Shown: positions 23,291 to 35,687 of the stretch, in pieces
Layout of the letters: each line of letters starts with the position of its first letter
How positions within the stretch are numbered: position 1 is the stretch's first letter
Source: Ptiloglossa arizonensis
Taxonomy: Eukaryota > Arthropoda > Insecta > Hymenoptera > Colletidae
Length of the DNA stretch: 64,000 nucleotides
Direction: 5' to 3'
Assembly (NCBI RefSeq): GCF_051014685.1
Contig: NC_135058.1
Location: 4,130,811-4,194,810, forward strand
Notes under the pieces: model-generated
Databases searched by the model: none
Told to the model about the DNA's origin: nothing
The model's input: only the letters and a program-made list of their open reading frames with translations
Position numbers and translations under genes: made by a program

Positions 23291-24798
23291 GTAAATGAAA
23301 TTGACGCGACTCTGACTACACACGGAGGAAGAATCTTTTTCGCAGTAATCGGTTGGAATATTTATCGGTATTAGAGGGGACCGGTTGCAACGCAGCGAGT
23401 GGTCGACCCTAATACGAAAAATGAATATTAAAAATGGCTGAAAATCTTCAGAAGAGAACGCGAGCGCCGAGGGTAGAAGTGGAGGAGAGATATGAAACGA
23501 AGCGTTTCGAATATTAATATTCACCGAATGATCATCGACCAATGAGACACGTATTTTCCAGCGAGTAAAATAGCGCGGGGCGTCGAGCTCAATAATTAAA
23601 TAAGGCGGAAAGAGTTTTTGCCGCAATTGGCGCCAGATAAAGTAACCCCTTCGACTAAAATAATCGTCGTCACATTTTCGAGTAGACGGACTTCCAACTA
23701 GGCGAGTAATTTCTTCGTAACGTCTTCCAGCGTGTAATAAATCACGAAAGGGACAGGGAGAGGAAGTTCTTTAAAGGGAATAAAATTTATTTCGCGAAAA
23801 GTCTCCGGTGGAAAAACAAGGTTCGGTAACAGCTGCGCCAATATATTTAAGGTGAGAGGTTCACTTTATCCTCGGTAATAATCGCATTATTCTGCCATAT
23901 TTCACAGTCAAGGAAGTCGGGAGACTTTTCCACAGCTGTAGCGAATATTCAAGTTCCCTAGTACCGTTGTCCCTTCGGATGCATTAATGGCGCTAATCCG
24001 TTTCGACGTTTGAACAACCTTTGGAATTCTACGTACTCGTGTTTCACGCTCGATGGTATCGACAAGTTACGTTTTCTTCGAAGGAATAAATTTGAAATAA
24101 ACAAGTAGAAGACAACGATCTCACCGTTAACGAGCGAGGGGACACGAGCAAGACACGAGTACGGAATTATTGATCAATTTTATCATCGGACTAAATTAAT
24201 CGTATATTATCCTTACCGGGTTGAAATTATTTCATCATTAGAGGGGCTCTGTTCCAACTAAAATCATTGGTTAATCGTGCTCGATTACCTCGTATAATTC
24301 CGTTAAATATTTATTGTCGAAAAGCAAGCGAACTTTGCGACCGAAATTTATTTCGATCATTGACCAATAATACTATACGATCTATCCGTTCTATCGGAGC
24401 ATCTGACAGTCGAGGGTCGAACATCAAACCACGTGATATCTTTTACCGCGTTTCATGTTTTATATCTCACATATAGCGTGTAGGAAATGCAAGGGGAGTA
24501 AATTCATAGTGGTGTTAAAAAGTGACTCAACGACCTATATCTCTTATAATATAGTGCTACGATGCTTAGGAAATTTACTCTGTTTTATCTAGTGTCACAC
24601 ACCGCAATTCCTGGCGAAAAGATCACTTTCAGCCATATCGGTGAGCTAAGAACGCTCATCGTGCTCTAGATATATTTCTGAATCGCCAGCTTCTTTTATA
24701 ACTTTATCCAATCGGGTTTATTTATACTACGCTTCACCTCCTCATTTTTGCAACGTACGATTTATGCATTATCATCGAAGAATCCTTAACCGCGTAAC
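23291..24798. other. No supported gene
   Basis: A 128-codon minus frame (23240-23626, ATG) overlaps the end of the preceding array and has no recognisable domain. Nothing else stands out. Confidence 0.4.
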
Positions 24799-25008
24799 AG
24801 TAATAACAATTACCATTATGCGTAATAATAATAACAATTACTATTATCTGTGATAATAATAACAATTACCATTACGTGTAATAATAATAACAATTACTAT
24901 TATCCGTGATGCTAATAATAATTACTATTATGTGTAATAATGACAACTACGATGTGTAATAATAATGACAGTTACTATTACGTATAATAGTAATAATAAT
25001 AATTACTC
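24799..25008. repeat. AT-rich array of about 28-bp units
   Basis: Alternating AATAATAATAACAATTAC and TATTAT-YGTGAT segments repeat about seven times. The AATAAT and ATTATT halves of neighbouring segments can pair, so the array is self-complementary. Later units shorten and drift. Confidence 0.85.
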
Positions 25009-27110
25009 GAGTTAGACTCTTCCCTGACGATACTACGATAATAATTACGATAAACAGGATAGATCCCTAGCTTTTCAACACATTTTGTTTCCACCGAACA
25101 GGTCTCACCCATACCCAAGTCTGTATCTTGGCTAAATTAGAATTCTTCTCTTCTAAAAATCATTGTATCCGATCTCCCCTAAAATTCCACGGCGTCGTAC
25201 GTGTTTCCAATCGGTACGTCCAATCTGAAAAAATTCCGATAGGTGGCAATTCTTTTGAAAACGTTCCATCTCGTATTTCGAGCGATTTATCCCCGTGGTG
25301 CGACGTCGCGTCGAGTGTCAAACCCTTGACTCTTTCTTTCACCGTTGAAACGTGCACGTGACAGTCGGTGTTCGAGCACCGAAAGGACGTTGTGTCGAAT
25401 TCTCCAAGCTATATAGCCGTACACAGTGTCCCCGATGGCGAAGTGGGTTCACAGCCTCGGCCGATCGAGATTATTTCATATCGAACCGGTGAAGAGGCCT
25501 CGACGTAACGCGATCTCTTACGTGAGAACGCTCCTGTAAGTGAAAGGTGAAAACTTTCACTACGGTCGAGAAATCGATACACGAGATAAATTCGTACGGA
25601 ATCGTCGCTGGGTAAATTTATTCGGGCAAAACGGCCCAATCGAATCGTCTAATGTGTTTTTAATGCCCGTGCGCGTTAGACTCCTCGCGGTACGGGATCG
25701 CACCGTGCTCAAGCATTTCCCGTGACGATGTTTTTCCACGGACCTATTCCCAACCCGTGGAAATCGACGTCGCTGGAATTCAACGGCGTATTGCTTGGCA
25801 GAAAAGTGGCTCGAAATTCAATTCTGAAATTTCGAAAGAACTTTTCGCAACCGATTCGCGGAAACTTTGAATCTCGCGTATAAAATTTCAATTTCCAGCA
25901 GCGAGAAAGAAGTGAACGTTGCATCGGACGGTGGATTCAAATGGATAGACTTTTGTCGAAACCGAGTGAAAAGTTACGCTCGGGGGTTGTGTATTATAAT
26001 AAGGATATTCGTGTAAAACACGAAGAGTACGAATAACAACTGGTTATTATTCTTTTTCGTTGTTTCGATCCTTCGAGGTTTCTCTTCGTAATGTTTTAAA
26101 CGTTTTAAAAATGTAAGCGTACGAGAAACGTGAAACGTGTAATCTTCTTTGCAACGTTGTTAATAATAATCGAACGTTCGTTATCGTTAAAGAAGAAAGT
26201 TCGTGACGTTAGGTACAACGTGACGACGAGATGGAAAAGTTCGAGTAACGTGTAAATATAAAACGTTAATTATTCGGGACGAACCGAGAGGAAAACGCGA
26301 AAGGCTGGATAATGTGACCTTAGTTTATAACAATCACGTTTACTGGGGCAAAATAATTACCGCGTACAAACTTTTCGCACGGAGTTCGCGTGTGTATTGA
26401 GCTCGGGGTTTAAAACTCCTCCAAGAACGGCAGTTCCTCTAATTAGCTTTCAGCTGTTATGGCTATTATAGCATTTACACACTTTTATTTCTAATAAAAT
26501 CCTTAATGGTGAACAGGTTGCCGTGTTTCGAGCGTAGGAGTCCGAGTTGAAAGAGCGTTTACATCCTTAACAGCTTTTTGAATAAGGGAGCTTTAAGTAT
26601 TTCATCGGGGTCAGGGATCTTCGTAAACTACTTGGAAAGTTTACTCCTAAGAAAAGTCGAACTCGAGAGAACGCTTCGGAGACTAATTTATTTTCGACAG
26701 ATCGAGTAATTGTTTCACGAAGTTGCCCGGATAAACGTTATAATCGAATAAAGGGAATGGTCTTATAGGGAGTAAGTACTTTGAAAATTGTTTCTTAACG
26801 TTTCCTGAATTTCATTTTCCTGTGTCGGAAGAGTCCGGACATAACCGTAAGTATATTAACCAAGCATTTCTGTTTCGTTTGTTCACGACAGTTGTATCGA
26901 CAAGGGGAATATAGTAAAATATCCATAAGAAGATGAAATATCGGTGGAAACTAATGGAAATTTGTTATTATTTAAATTTCTTCTATCAAAAGATTGCCAT
27001 AAATTTGATAATCCTGTTCGATTTTTAATCTAACTCGAACCACTTCGATTCGAAAGTAACGAGTGCGTGTAACGAGTGCATTACTCGAATTGTCCAGTCG
27101 AATACGATTT
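25009..27110. other. No supported gene
   Basis: Overlapping opposite-strand frames at 25128-25361 and 25160-25357, and 25409-25639 with 25540-25725, cancel each other as evidence. No array. Confidence 0.4.
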
Positions 27111-27114
27111 AGAT

Positions 27115-27245
27115 TTTATTTTTATTCGATTAAGAATCGAATTTAATTCAAATTCGAATCAAGTTCGTTTCATTTTGAAATTCGATTGAAATTCAATTCG
27201 ATTCAATTTTGATCGATTCGAATTCGTTCGAGCGAATCGGAGAAG
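27115..27245. repeat. Cryptically simple AATTCGA/TTCAATTCG-rich stretch
   Basis: Scrambled ATTCGA and TTCAATT words recur over about 130 bp without a fixed period. This is low-complexity sequence with much self-complementarity. Confidence 0.5.
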
Positions 27246-27764
27246 AGGAAAAGCACTTTTCCAGCCGCTTGAGCACGGATCGAAGAAAAACTGCACGATC
27301 ATCGAGTATCAATGAGATGCAGATTGCAAAGGAGGCAATTTGCGAGTAACTTGAGGCGTATTAAGTTACAATCAAACCGGTACGTTTGATGCTGCGAGCT
27401 AAGTACCCGTTGGTGATTAATTATAGACGGTTCAGTTGATGTTTACGCATTTAGTGTACACAACTCGTTCGCTCGAACAAATCCTTTCACGGAGAACGCG
27501 TGTGAAGCTTGTGCATTGCGCGATACCATGCTGTGCGTAGGTTGCAGCTGAGCGATGCATCATCAACAATTACCCAGGGAAATCTACGTTGCAGTGACCC
27601 GTATAACAGACCGAAATTGACAAATGTCGATCGATCGAAGACCTCGTCAATACTTTACCGATCCTTGCCAGTTCTAGAAATGTTGAAAATTCGAGAAATA
27701 ATGAAAACCTGCTCAAAAGTAACTGTGCTTTATAATTAACCAAATAACCTAGATTGAATTACAG

Positions 27765-27972
27765 GGCGTACAAAGTGCTACAGTATTTTGTGCCACGAGG
27801 GCCCCCTAAACCCATTTACTTCGATTGTTCGAAGTTTCTTTGTTTCATTAAAGATAGAAGGGACGTTATGCTCTCGCTGAAATTGGACGAGGGTTTGCGT
27901 TACCTGGTTCGTAGCAAAATCCGAGCATTGAAGTACACGTGCTTCGTGAACTGTAATTCTCGCGTGCTTTAA
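27765..27972 (+). CDS. Candidate terminal exon, product unknown
   Basis: An acceptor-like TTGAATTACAG ends at 27764. The frame then continues for about 68 codons to TAA at 27970-27972, with a mixed, protein-like composition (a GPPKPIYFDCSKFLCFIK stretch, and LKLDEGLRYLVRSKIRALK). No domain is recognised and no partner exon was found. The start CAGGGCGTACAAAG also resembles a transposon end, so this could be part of an old mobile element instead. Confidence 0.18.
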
Positions 27973-28220
27973 AATCGATCTACGAATTCAGGGGGTTCCG
28001 TGCTAATTTCACGGCAAGAACGTTCCTGAATTATTACACGGGAGTAAATTCAGTTTAGAAATTCTTTCGTACCGAGTGGATCTGTCTCAGGTGTAACGGA
28101 TGGGGTTACATAAAATTGAATACTCGTGGAAGAAGCTCACCCGTTGGGACCATTTTTATTTTACGCGATCAACGCGGGTATAAACTATTTTAAACTCAAC
28201 GGAGGAAACCTAACGATAGA

Positions 28221-28720
28221 GTTACACAGGTGTACAAATATTTTTGTAACCGTGAGTAATTAACCGGTTTAACGCGCGAACCGTCGATACAGAACGCTTA
28301 CGAACTATTCGAATCCCAAGAGTGAAACTATAATGTACAATAACGATATAATGTGTCCAAATATTTTGGTAATCGTGATTAATTTTTAATCCCATCAAGG
28401 AAGAAACTATCATCTAAGAACAAATTTGCAGTATCCAAATGTGTCTCTAGTCGTGACGGATATGTAATCTCGAAAGAGAAACTGTAACGACAAAATTACA
28501 CCGGTGTCCAAGTATTTTGCGTAATCGTGATTAATTTTTAATCCCATCAAGGAAGAAACTATCATCTAAGGACAAATTTGCAGTGTCGAAATGTGTCTCT
28601 AATCTCTAATCGTCTCTAATCTCGAAAGAGAAACTCTAACGACAAAATTACACCGGTGTTTAAATATTGTTGCAATCCTAACGATTTATACGATACCGAT
28701 TCAACGAGTGAACCGTCGAT
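28221..28720. repeat. 152-bp tandem array, two full and two partial units
   Basis: GGTGTCCAA-like anchors fall at 28229 (partial), about 28351, 28503 and 28655. The two central units share AATCGTGATTAATTTTTAAT at 28371 and 28523, exactly 152 bp apart, and are nearly identical. The outer ones are shortened and diverged. The first and last partials both carry a GTGAACCGTCGAT- or GCGAACCGTCGAT-type segment. Confidence 0.85.
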
Positions 28721-29278
28721 GCAAAAAATGAGCTTGCATCTGCCGGGGCGATGCAACGAGTTTCAAGGATTTTCGAACAAGGAGAGGATGTAATAGAAGA
28801 GGGCAAGGTTGGTTTACGAAGCTTCGCGGAGGACACAATGGTCAGCATGACGCAGTCTTCCTAGGACAAGGACGGTGTTTACGGGAATTGATGACGCAGT
28901 GTTTGTTCGACTCGCGGAAGGACTTCGGACAAACAGAGCCACGTGACTGGAACAGGGCTGCAGTGGCGTCGGTTTGTTTCCCGAATAGGTGCAGACACGA
29001 TAGAATTTACACAAGTTACTCGTGTACAATACCGGACTCCCGTTTAAAGTCACACGAATTACTTGTTACGTACAATAGCAGCTCTACGAACGATTCACCA
29101 AGCTGGAAAGCTCTGCATCGGTTTTCTAATCGTCGAATTTTTTCCCTAATTCCAACCATTGTGCATCGGAGCCATAGTTTCCTGATCGGAGACACTGGCA
29201 CAATGAGATTCTCCGGGAGTCGTTTCTAGAAAATTCTTCGGCTGGAAAGCGGTATCGAGGAATATATATATATATATA

Positions 29279-29755
29279 TAGGATGATTCAGAAATACATG
29301 TCCATACTTCAGAAAATGAAGATAAGTAAAAAGTGTCCTACAAACGTATATTCGATATATACATTAGTTCTCGAATTATGAGAACGTTCAACGACTTCGT
29401 TTTCCAATTTTTATTTCGAGGTTGTTTAAAATTTATCGTATATTCAAAGGAAGCCAACAGACTTTTGGAAGAAGAGTCGAACGTTTTAACCGGTCTTAGA
29501 AAGTCTGTAACCAGTAATAAGTAAGAATTACTCAACGCTGTCGATATTCCTCTAAAACACAATGCTACATCAACCTTGAGGAGTATTTTGGTAATCCGGT
29601 TTTGAAAAATCAATTTTCTTACTTTTCGACTCGGACCTCTTCGATCGTCCTTAACTCGAGAACTAAGGCGTGTAGGATACACGTTCACAGGAAATTTTTT
29701 ACTCGTATCAGTGTACAAATCCACTCCCTGAAGCGTGGACTTCTGAATCACCCTG
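29279..29755. mobile_element. 477-bp non-autonomous DNA element with long terminal inverted repeats
   Basis: The right end, read inward on the minus strand, begins CAGGGTGATTCAGAAGTCC; the left end begins TAGGATGATTCAGAAATAC. The two arms keep matching for about 110-130 nt (ACTTCAG or GCTTCAG, then GTAAAAA, TCCT, AACGT, then TTAGTTCTCGA followed by RTTA). A TA flanks both ends, at 29277-29278 (inside a TA microsatellite) and 29756-29757, fitting a Tc1/mariner-type target site. The 140-codon minus-strand frame across it (29338-29760) has no transposase motif I can see, so it is MITE-like. Confidence 0.75.
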
Positions 29756-29935
29756 TACACCCGCGAAAATGATCCCTGTTCGGTGACGAAGGGAAATTAC
29801 GCGCCGAAAATTGTACGCCGAGCTCGAAAAATATTCGGCTGGTGGTTCGGCGGGAGGATTACGGAACGTATCGGTGGCAAACATCGAGCAGAATTTCCAC
29901 GCAGAGAGCAATAACAGGATCTTCAGTCGCGAACA

Positions 29936-30328
29936 ATGAAACAGCTACAATTCATGGCAACGCGCAACAGAGGCGCAACGGCGCGTTGCATGCATTTCGA
30001 GACCGGGCATTATCCAGACTTTCTTTACGGGCTCTGTTCGGGGGAACGTTCGCCCGTTTCAGTTTCCAGAGCGACGGAGAATTACAACGCGAGATTAAGA
30101 ACGTACGTCAAGATTGCAAAGCTTCCATTTTACGCCGTAAGGCAATCATCGCGATCCTCGACACGCCCCGTTGCGCTTTACCTCGACTTCGCCGCGCCGA
30201 GTTTACAGGCCACTGCTCGCCCTGCGATACCTTTTTCCGGTTCTCATCGATCATCCGCCGACCGCCATCCCCTAACCGAACAATTACGAATTGATAAATC
30301 CGGCAATCGACTCGCGTATCGCTGGTAA
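29936..30328 (+). CDS. Candidate ORF (130 codons, ATG), product unknown
   Basis: One of the few long frames with a genuine ATG, in a GC-richer patch just downstream of the 477-bp element. It ends in TAA at 30326-30328. A second plus frame (29842-30294) is equally open and also looks protein-like (SFQSDGELQREIKNVRQDCK), and a minus frame (30108-30362) overlaps both. I see no signal peptide, membrane segment or known motif. Chance openness from GC content is the main alternative. Confidence 0.13.
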   Translation: MKQLQFMATRNRGATARCMHFETGHYPDFLYGLCSGERSPVSVSRATENYNARLRTYVKIAKLPFYAVRQSSRSSTRPVALYLDFAAPSLQATARPAIPFSGSHRSSADRHPLTEQLRIDKSGNRLAYRW

Positions 30329-31269
30329 ACCGGTACGTTGAATGAACGACCAGTTTTGGCATTGCCTGGAATTGAAAAATTCGCGTAAGAAACTTTCAGA
30401 ACGTACAAAGAACACGTAGATGGAAATTAGAATATTATTATAGAACCTGGTAACAGTTTAGGAGAGTTAAAAGATCTTTTTCGTTGATTATTTCGGGGAC
30501 GATATCCGAAGAAAAAATTAACGAAACTCGTTTATAAATTCTCGATAAGTTCTCGTGTAAATGTCAATGATATTTTTTCGTTTCTCGAGAGGCGCTCTTA
30601 GAGCTTTCGTACGAATCGTTTATTTTCAGACGATGTCGAAATTGGTGATCTTTTGACATCTTTTCGGTGTATTTCTTGTTCGGTGAACGACACCCCTGAA
30701 ACGCAAACTTTCCGTCGCCTCTCTGAATCACTGTTCTTTCATCGTTTCGAAATTAACGACCCTTTTCATGGAGTTGTTCCATTACAAGAAGCCTCTCGCC
30801 GACAAGGGTTACTCGAACCGGTTCGAAAGAAGAACAAGAAGCTCATTTCGACACACGGGGTCTGTCTGGAGAATCCCTGGCAAATGATTTTCGGACACTC
30901 GGTCGTGGCCAGACGCCCGGTCCTCGAAGCGAATATTCGGTGAAAACATGGAGCAATAGCGTGCCACCGAAATGTACATTTTGATTTTAATAACGTTACA
31001 ACGTTAAGAAACGCCGCAGACGTTTCGAGTAATTTTCAGAGACAATCGGAAGTATTTATTAACGCCTTGTCTCGTGATTTATTTCGGAGCGAACGTTTAG
31101 ATGCTACAGATTTCTATCGAATTTATTTACGAAAACTATTTTGTCTCCGATACGACAGATTTGTTTCAAAGTAAACGTATAAAGAAAATAAGAGAATCAT
31201 AATCGTCGAACGATAATATCGAGACTCGTTTTCGCTCGAAAAATTGTGCCCGATATTTTTCGAACGTCG
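30329..31269. other. No supported gene
   Basis: The frame 30653-30943 (+) has no recognisable product. No array seen. Confidence 0.4.
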
Positions 31270-31745
31270 TTTTCAACCATGTTCGTGCAGAGAAAACGAG
31301 TCACGAATAGAGTAAAAATAACAACGATGAAAAAAGAGAAAGAAATATAAGAAGAAGAGAATAAGAGTTAACGTTGAAGGTTTGCAAAGAAATTCCCGTT
31401 CGAATGAAGAGAAACAATTCTATTAATTCGAATCGAAGTCGATACTGGAAACTCCTTCGAGAGAAATAGTAATCTCGTTGTTTGAGATGAATAGAAAATT
31501 TATTATTCGAAAGAAACCGGAAATTGATTAATCTCGATTACAGTTTTTTCGTTCATCGTCCTACCGATGAAACGAGAAACGTATAAAGTGTAACAACAAC
31601 GAAGGAAAAAAGAAAAAGCAATACAAGAAGAACGAACGAGAGTTTACGCGGATCGAAGATTCGCGAACAGGTGTTCCCGAAGAAATTTCCATGAAAATAA
31701 AGAGGAACAATTCCATTAATTTGAAATAAAGAGATCCCCGGTATT
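31270..31745. repeat. Diverged direct duplication, period about 275-290 bp
   Basis: A segment with AACAACGATGAAAAAAGAGA, AAGAAGA, GAGTTAACG, GAAATTCCC and GAAACAATTCTATTAATT (about 31318-31425) recurs as AACAACGAAGGAAAAAAGAA, AAGAACGA, GAGTTTACG, GAAATTTCC and GGAACAATTCCATTAATT (about 31588-31724). The copies are old and carry several indels. Confidence 0.65.
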
Positions 31746-34099
31746 TGCCTCTGCTGTAACACTATTGTCAAAGTGTCCTCTCTCCCCTTTCGAATTTCCC
31801 TCCGTTTTGTTTCACAGGTGTACCGAGATCGACAGAGGGGGATTTAATGGTTATAATTCCGCGGCGCCTCTCGTGGCAATTTGTTCCTCGTTGGAAATCG
31901 CGAGACTGATTGGACAAAGCGGCGGTTACTTCTATCGACAAAGGATCCTTCTCTCCGCGGTAATAGCCTAATGTCGCACAAAAGGTTCTTCCCTTTAATC
32001 TAAACCGTTGCCCGCGCCGGAGTCCGCGCGAGGAAGACTCGTAGGAACACTTGAGGGAACATTTTGAAAAGGAATACTCTCATTTTCTGTGGAACGCGAG
32101 AAAGTTTCCGGCGCGGCTGGAATCGGGACTGTTCCTTTGAAAACGCCCGGGGAAAAAGGGGACCGGTTCTCGAGCGAGTCCCGCGACAAAGGAGAAGTCC
32201 ACTCGGTGCTGCTCCTATAGACGTGGCTCGCCTCGAAACACGACCACTTGAAACGACATCGATTCCGAATCTCTCGAAATTGGAAAAAGTTCCGATCCGA
32301 CGGCTCAGGAGCCAGCTTCACCGCGTTTATTAAAACAATTTCGCGCGGCTTGCGTAAAATCCTTTTAATTTCATCTTTCCCTCTACTCCGTTTCGCGCTC
32401 GGAATTTAAATTCCCGCTCCTCCGATTCGGGACAGTCTTTCAACAATTTAGAAATTATATCTTCACGGAGAATCTTTCGCGCGGGATATCAATTTATTTC
32501 GCTCGATAAATGTTCCTCCATCCGTGGACATTTCGAAGCAATAATTTTAATACACGACACTAATTTAAAACAAACGCTAACAGTGCCCAATGGAACCCGT
32601 TCGGTTGAATCCGAAGTTCTTTGTAATTTCGATTAGAGTTGCACAAATTACAGGGAACCGTAATTGCAAAAATCGTTATTAGATTCTCGATATTTACGAG
32701 AATTTCGTTAAACGGTATCGTTGAATTGTCGTTAGTGAACGTCGCGAAATATCGGTGTGAAATTCTAAACGAGAGTATTCGATTTTTCGTTTCGCGGACG
32801 GGAGCCCGGACGAGAAGTATTTCTCTACGAACGATTCAAATTGTATGAAAATTTAACGAATTAACTACTTGCTGTTTAAGAGGAGATTTTCCCCGGTCCT
32901 GCAATTAGCCGGCATTGTTCTTTACGAGTAAATACACAACAGTGTGTACAGTCCCTCGACGAAATTTCGTAGCAATTAGTTTTACACTATCTCGGTACCA
33001 TCTGAAAATTCCTTTCTCTTGGGAACAATTCTTTTAATTGTCGCGACACTGACAATGGGACCCACCTGACGACGTACGCACACATCGTCGTGTTTCTCTC
33101 CCTTCGTTTAAAGAGCGGTATGCACGAGGGGGATGCCGCATTCCGTATTCTAAAATCTCGAGCGCCGGTAGGCGTCCGCGAGCGAGCTTTTGCAACAGAC
33201 AGTCAATGCGACGCTGTGCACGACGAATGCGAAAGCCACGCGGTGCGCAGGTCAAAGTGTATGTATATTTCTATCTCGAGGTATACAATCGTGTGTGGAA
33301 CTGCAGGTACACGTATGGTCTATAGATGGATACGTGTCCTCCGGTATACGCAGTAATTTATCCACCACGGTCCTCATTTTCAATCCTGGCATTCGTTTCG
33401 TCGCAAAAGGCCGCGCAAGAAGGTCAACTCTTTCCCGGAGTATTTGTACAAGAATACCCCGTGAAAGTCGTCGAAGACGATAACGCATCGACCAAACGAT
33501 GGAATAACGAGAACTCGTGGAAAATGCAACGAACGCGAAAGACACTACGTGCGTGGATATCTGAGTATATTCGGTGATACGTATGTAATACTTAAAATTG
33601 TGTGAGAATCGATTACGTCGATTAACATCGACGTCAAAATAGAATCTTCGATACTCGATGATCTATATGTAACTGTATAGTAGTTGTTTGCGCGAGATTG
33701 TCGCGCTGCAAACGTTACACTTGTAATTGAATAAGAATTAATTGAATAGATTTTTTCTTTAAGACAGATCGGAAGTGGAAAGTGATCGGTTTTAAGATGA
33801 AAGATACTCCGAGTTATTCTCGACGAGGTGAATCTTTTCGATTCTCGTTCTCAAATATACGACTCCCATTTGTGACTCTCGTGAAAGCTTTCAGAATAGT
33901 GCGTATCAGTATTGCACGGGATAGTGGAACGGTAACTTATCCCCTGAGCGGGTAAACACACAATAGAATATACTCAAGATGGAAATAGAATCGAGTCGTT
34001 TCGGAGCGATTCGAACGTCGCGATTATTCCCCTAATTCGAAGCGTACACACTCCTAGAGAATTTCGCGTTGCATTGTTGCAGTTCTACAAAAAATTGTA
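31746..34099. other. No supported gene
   Basis: Overlapping frames on both strands (31995-32333, 33034-33577). The longest ATG-bearing one starts at 33120 (+), about 78 codons, and is not recognisable. A 20-bp perfect hairpin, ACGTCGATTAACATCGACGT, sits at 33615-33634. Confidence 0.4.
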
Positions 34100-34300
34100 C
34101 ACACGTGCGAAAAGGAGAAGAAAATGAAACGCAGTGGTTGATCACCGACGTGGAAATGTGAATTTCTGTACTCGTTACACGGTTCGATAGATTTTCTCCA
34201 ATACACGAAAAAAACTTCCCGTTTGTATTTTACTCCACGTATACCCAGCGTACGAAACAAAGAAGAAAATCGAACGCAGTGGTCGACCATCCAGCTGAAA
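34100..34300. repeat. Short direct duplication, 145-bp offset
   Basis: GAAGAAAATGAAACGCAGTG near 34116 recurs as GAAGAAAATCGAACGCAGTG near 34262, followed by GGTTGATCACC and GGTCGACCATC. Only about 50 bp match clearly, so this is a weak call. Confidence 0.45.
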
Positions 34301-35603
34301 ATCTGTCACGTGCGCACATATTTGTTCGCCAAATACTTTCGCTCTCGATGTTACCTTTTGTTACGTGCAGACCGCTCGTTTGCATTTCGTTGACGAAAAT
34401 ATATTTTCCGTTCGTTCTCGTTCGAGACACAAAAACCCACTGGTCGAAAAGCTTTCCGGTTGGAAACGTGGAACGAGACGCTCGACAAGACACACACGTC
34501 GGATTATCGCACATCAGAAACACCTGGCAGGAGTCGCGCTACATATATTCATGCACGAGCGAATCCGTAACGGTTTCGCGTTTGAAAAATATGTGCCGCG
34601 CCCTCTTGACGCACTGAATCTGAATTTCATCCCTCGTCCCGTGTTTCGCGCGGGAAAAGGGTTTCGCCTCGGAAACTTTTCGCGACGGTACGTCGTCCAT
34701 TAAGTGTATTTGACTGGGGTTTTGCGGGACGTTTCTTTGACGGGTCGTGTCGACTCGTGGTGAAAAACGAAACGGAGAAATGGGTCAGGGAAAATTGTAC
34801 GGAAGCGATCGCTGAGGGGCGGTAGTGTGTCTCGTCGAGGCGGTGGTCGCTGCATCCGTGAGATCGAGGTCGCCTAATTGATCTATTTAGACCTATTTAG
34901 AGGAAACGGTCGCGATGGTCTTTAACAAGGCTTGCTCGCGTTCGATTTCTTTTCGGTGAAAATTTCTGCATACGGAGGGTAAAGAAGAAGAAGAAGAAAA
35001 AAAAGTATTTCTGATCCGCGTGCAACGGACTTCGGAAGGAAAACCGGGTCACGTTTCTCTCCCTCCCCCTCCCCCGACATCGGGGACGCATCGATTTCGC
35101 GCATCAATGAGAAAAGTACTACGCGAAAAAGATTTGCGAAAGCGCCTCCTCCATCTGTATCGATTCTAGTCTATTTTCGAGGCGAGCGCGTAAACGCTCT
35201 CGAACAACGAACAACGCGACAACGTTTTCTGGTTCGCGGATCGTTCGCGCCTGTTTGAACCCGATTGACCTTACGGGACAAACCGGGCAACTTTTGCTTC
35301 GCGTATGATAGTTTGTTGTTATTACGAAACCTTTCTTGCGAAAATTAGGTGAATGTGTCCCACGAATAATTTCGATGGTTGCTTTCGAAACGAATTTCGA
35401 AGTTATCGCGCGAGAAAGAATGCGATACGAATCGAGATGAATGAAAAGAGGGAAATTTGGACGGAATATTGATGGATAAATTAACGAAACACTTTATTCG
35501 ATGTTCGTAGACTTTAGATTCGGACTTGTTCGTTTGAAGGAATAATCGTTTTTGTGGATTATCAGGATCAGGCACCTTTGAATCTTAAATTTGAATTATA
35601 ATA
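34301..35603. other. No supported gene
   Basis: Two same-strand frames (34279-34617 and 34365-34703) overlap each other and a minus-strand frame (34230-34523). A GAA/A-rich stretch lies at 34984-35007. No recognisable product. Confidence 0.4.
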
Positions 35604-35687
35604 AAAGTTTCTTAGCGTAATCGTTAATAGAAGTTTCTTATTATAATTATTGATAATGGTCTCTTATTATAATCGTTAATAGCAATT
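35604..35687. repeat. 27-bp tandem repeat, three units
   Basis: AGTTTCTTA or GTCTCTTA followed by ATAATCGTTAATAG recurs at about 35605, 35632 and 35659. Confidence 0.75.

Noticed and set aside
24799..25008. CRISPR-like array
   Set aside because: Eukaryotic context, AT-only simple repeats, and no unique spacers of constant length.
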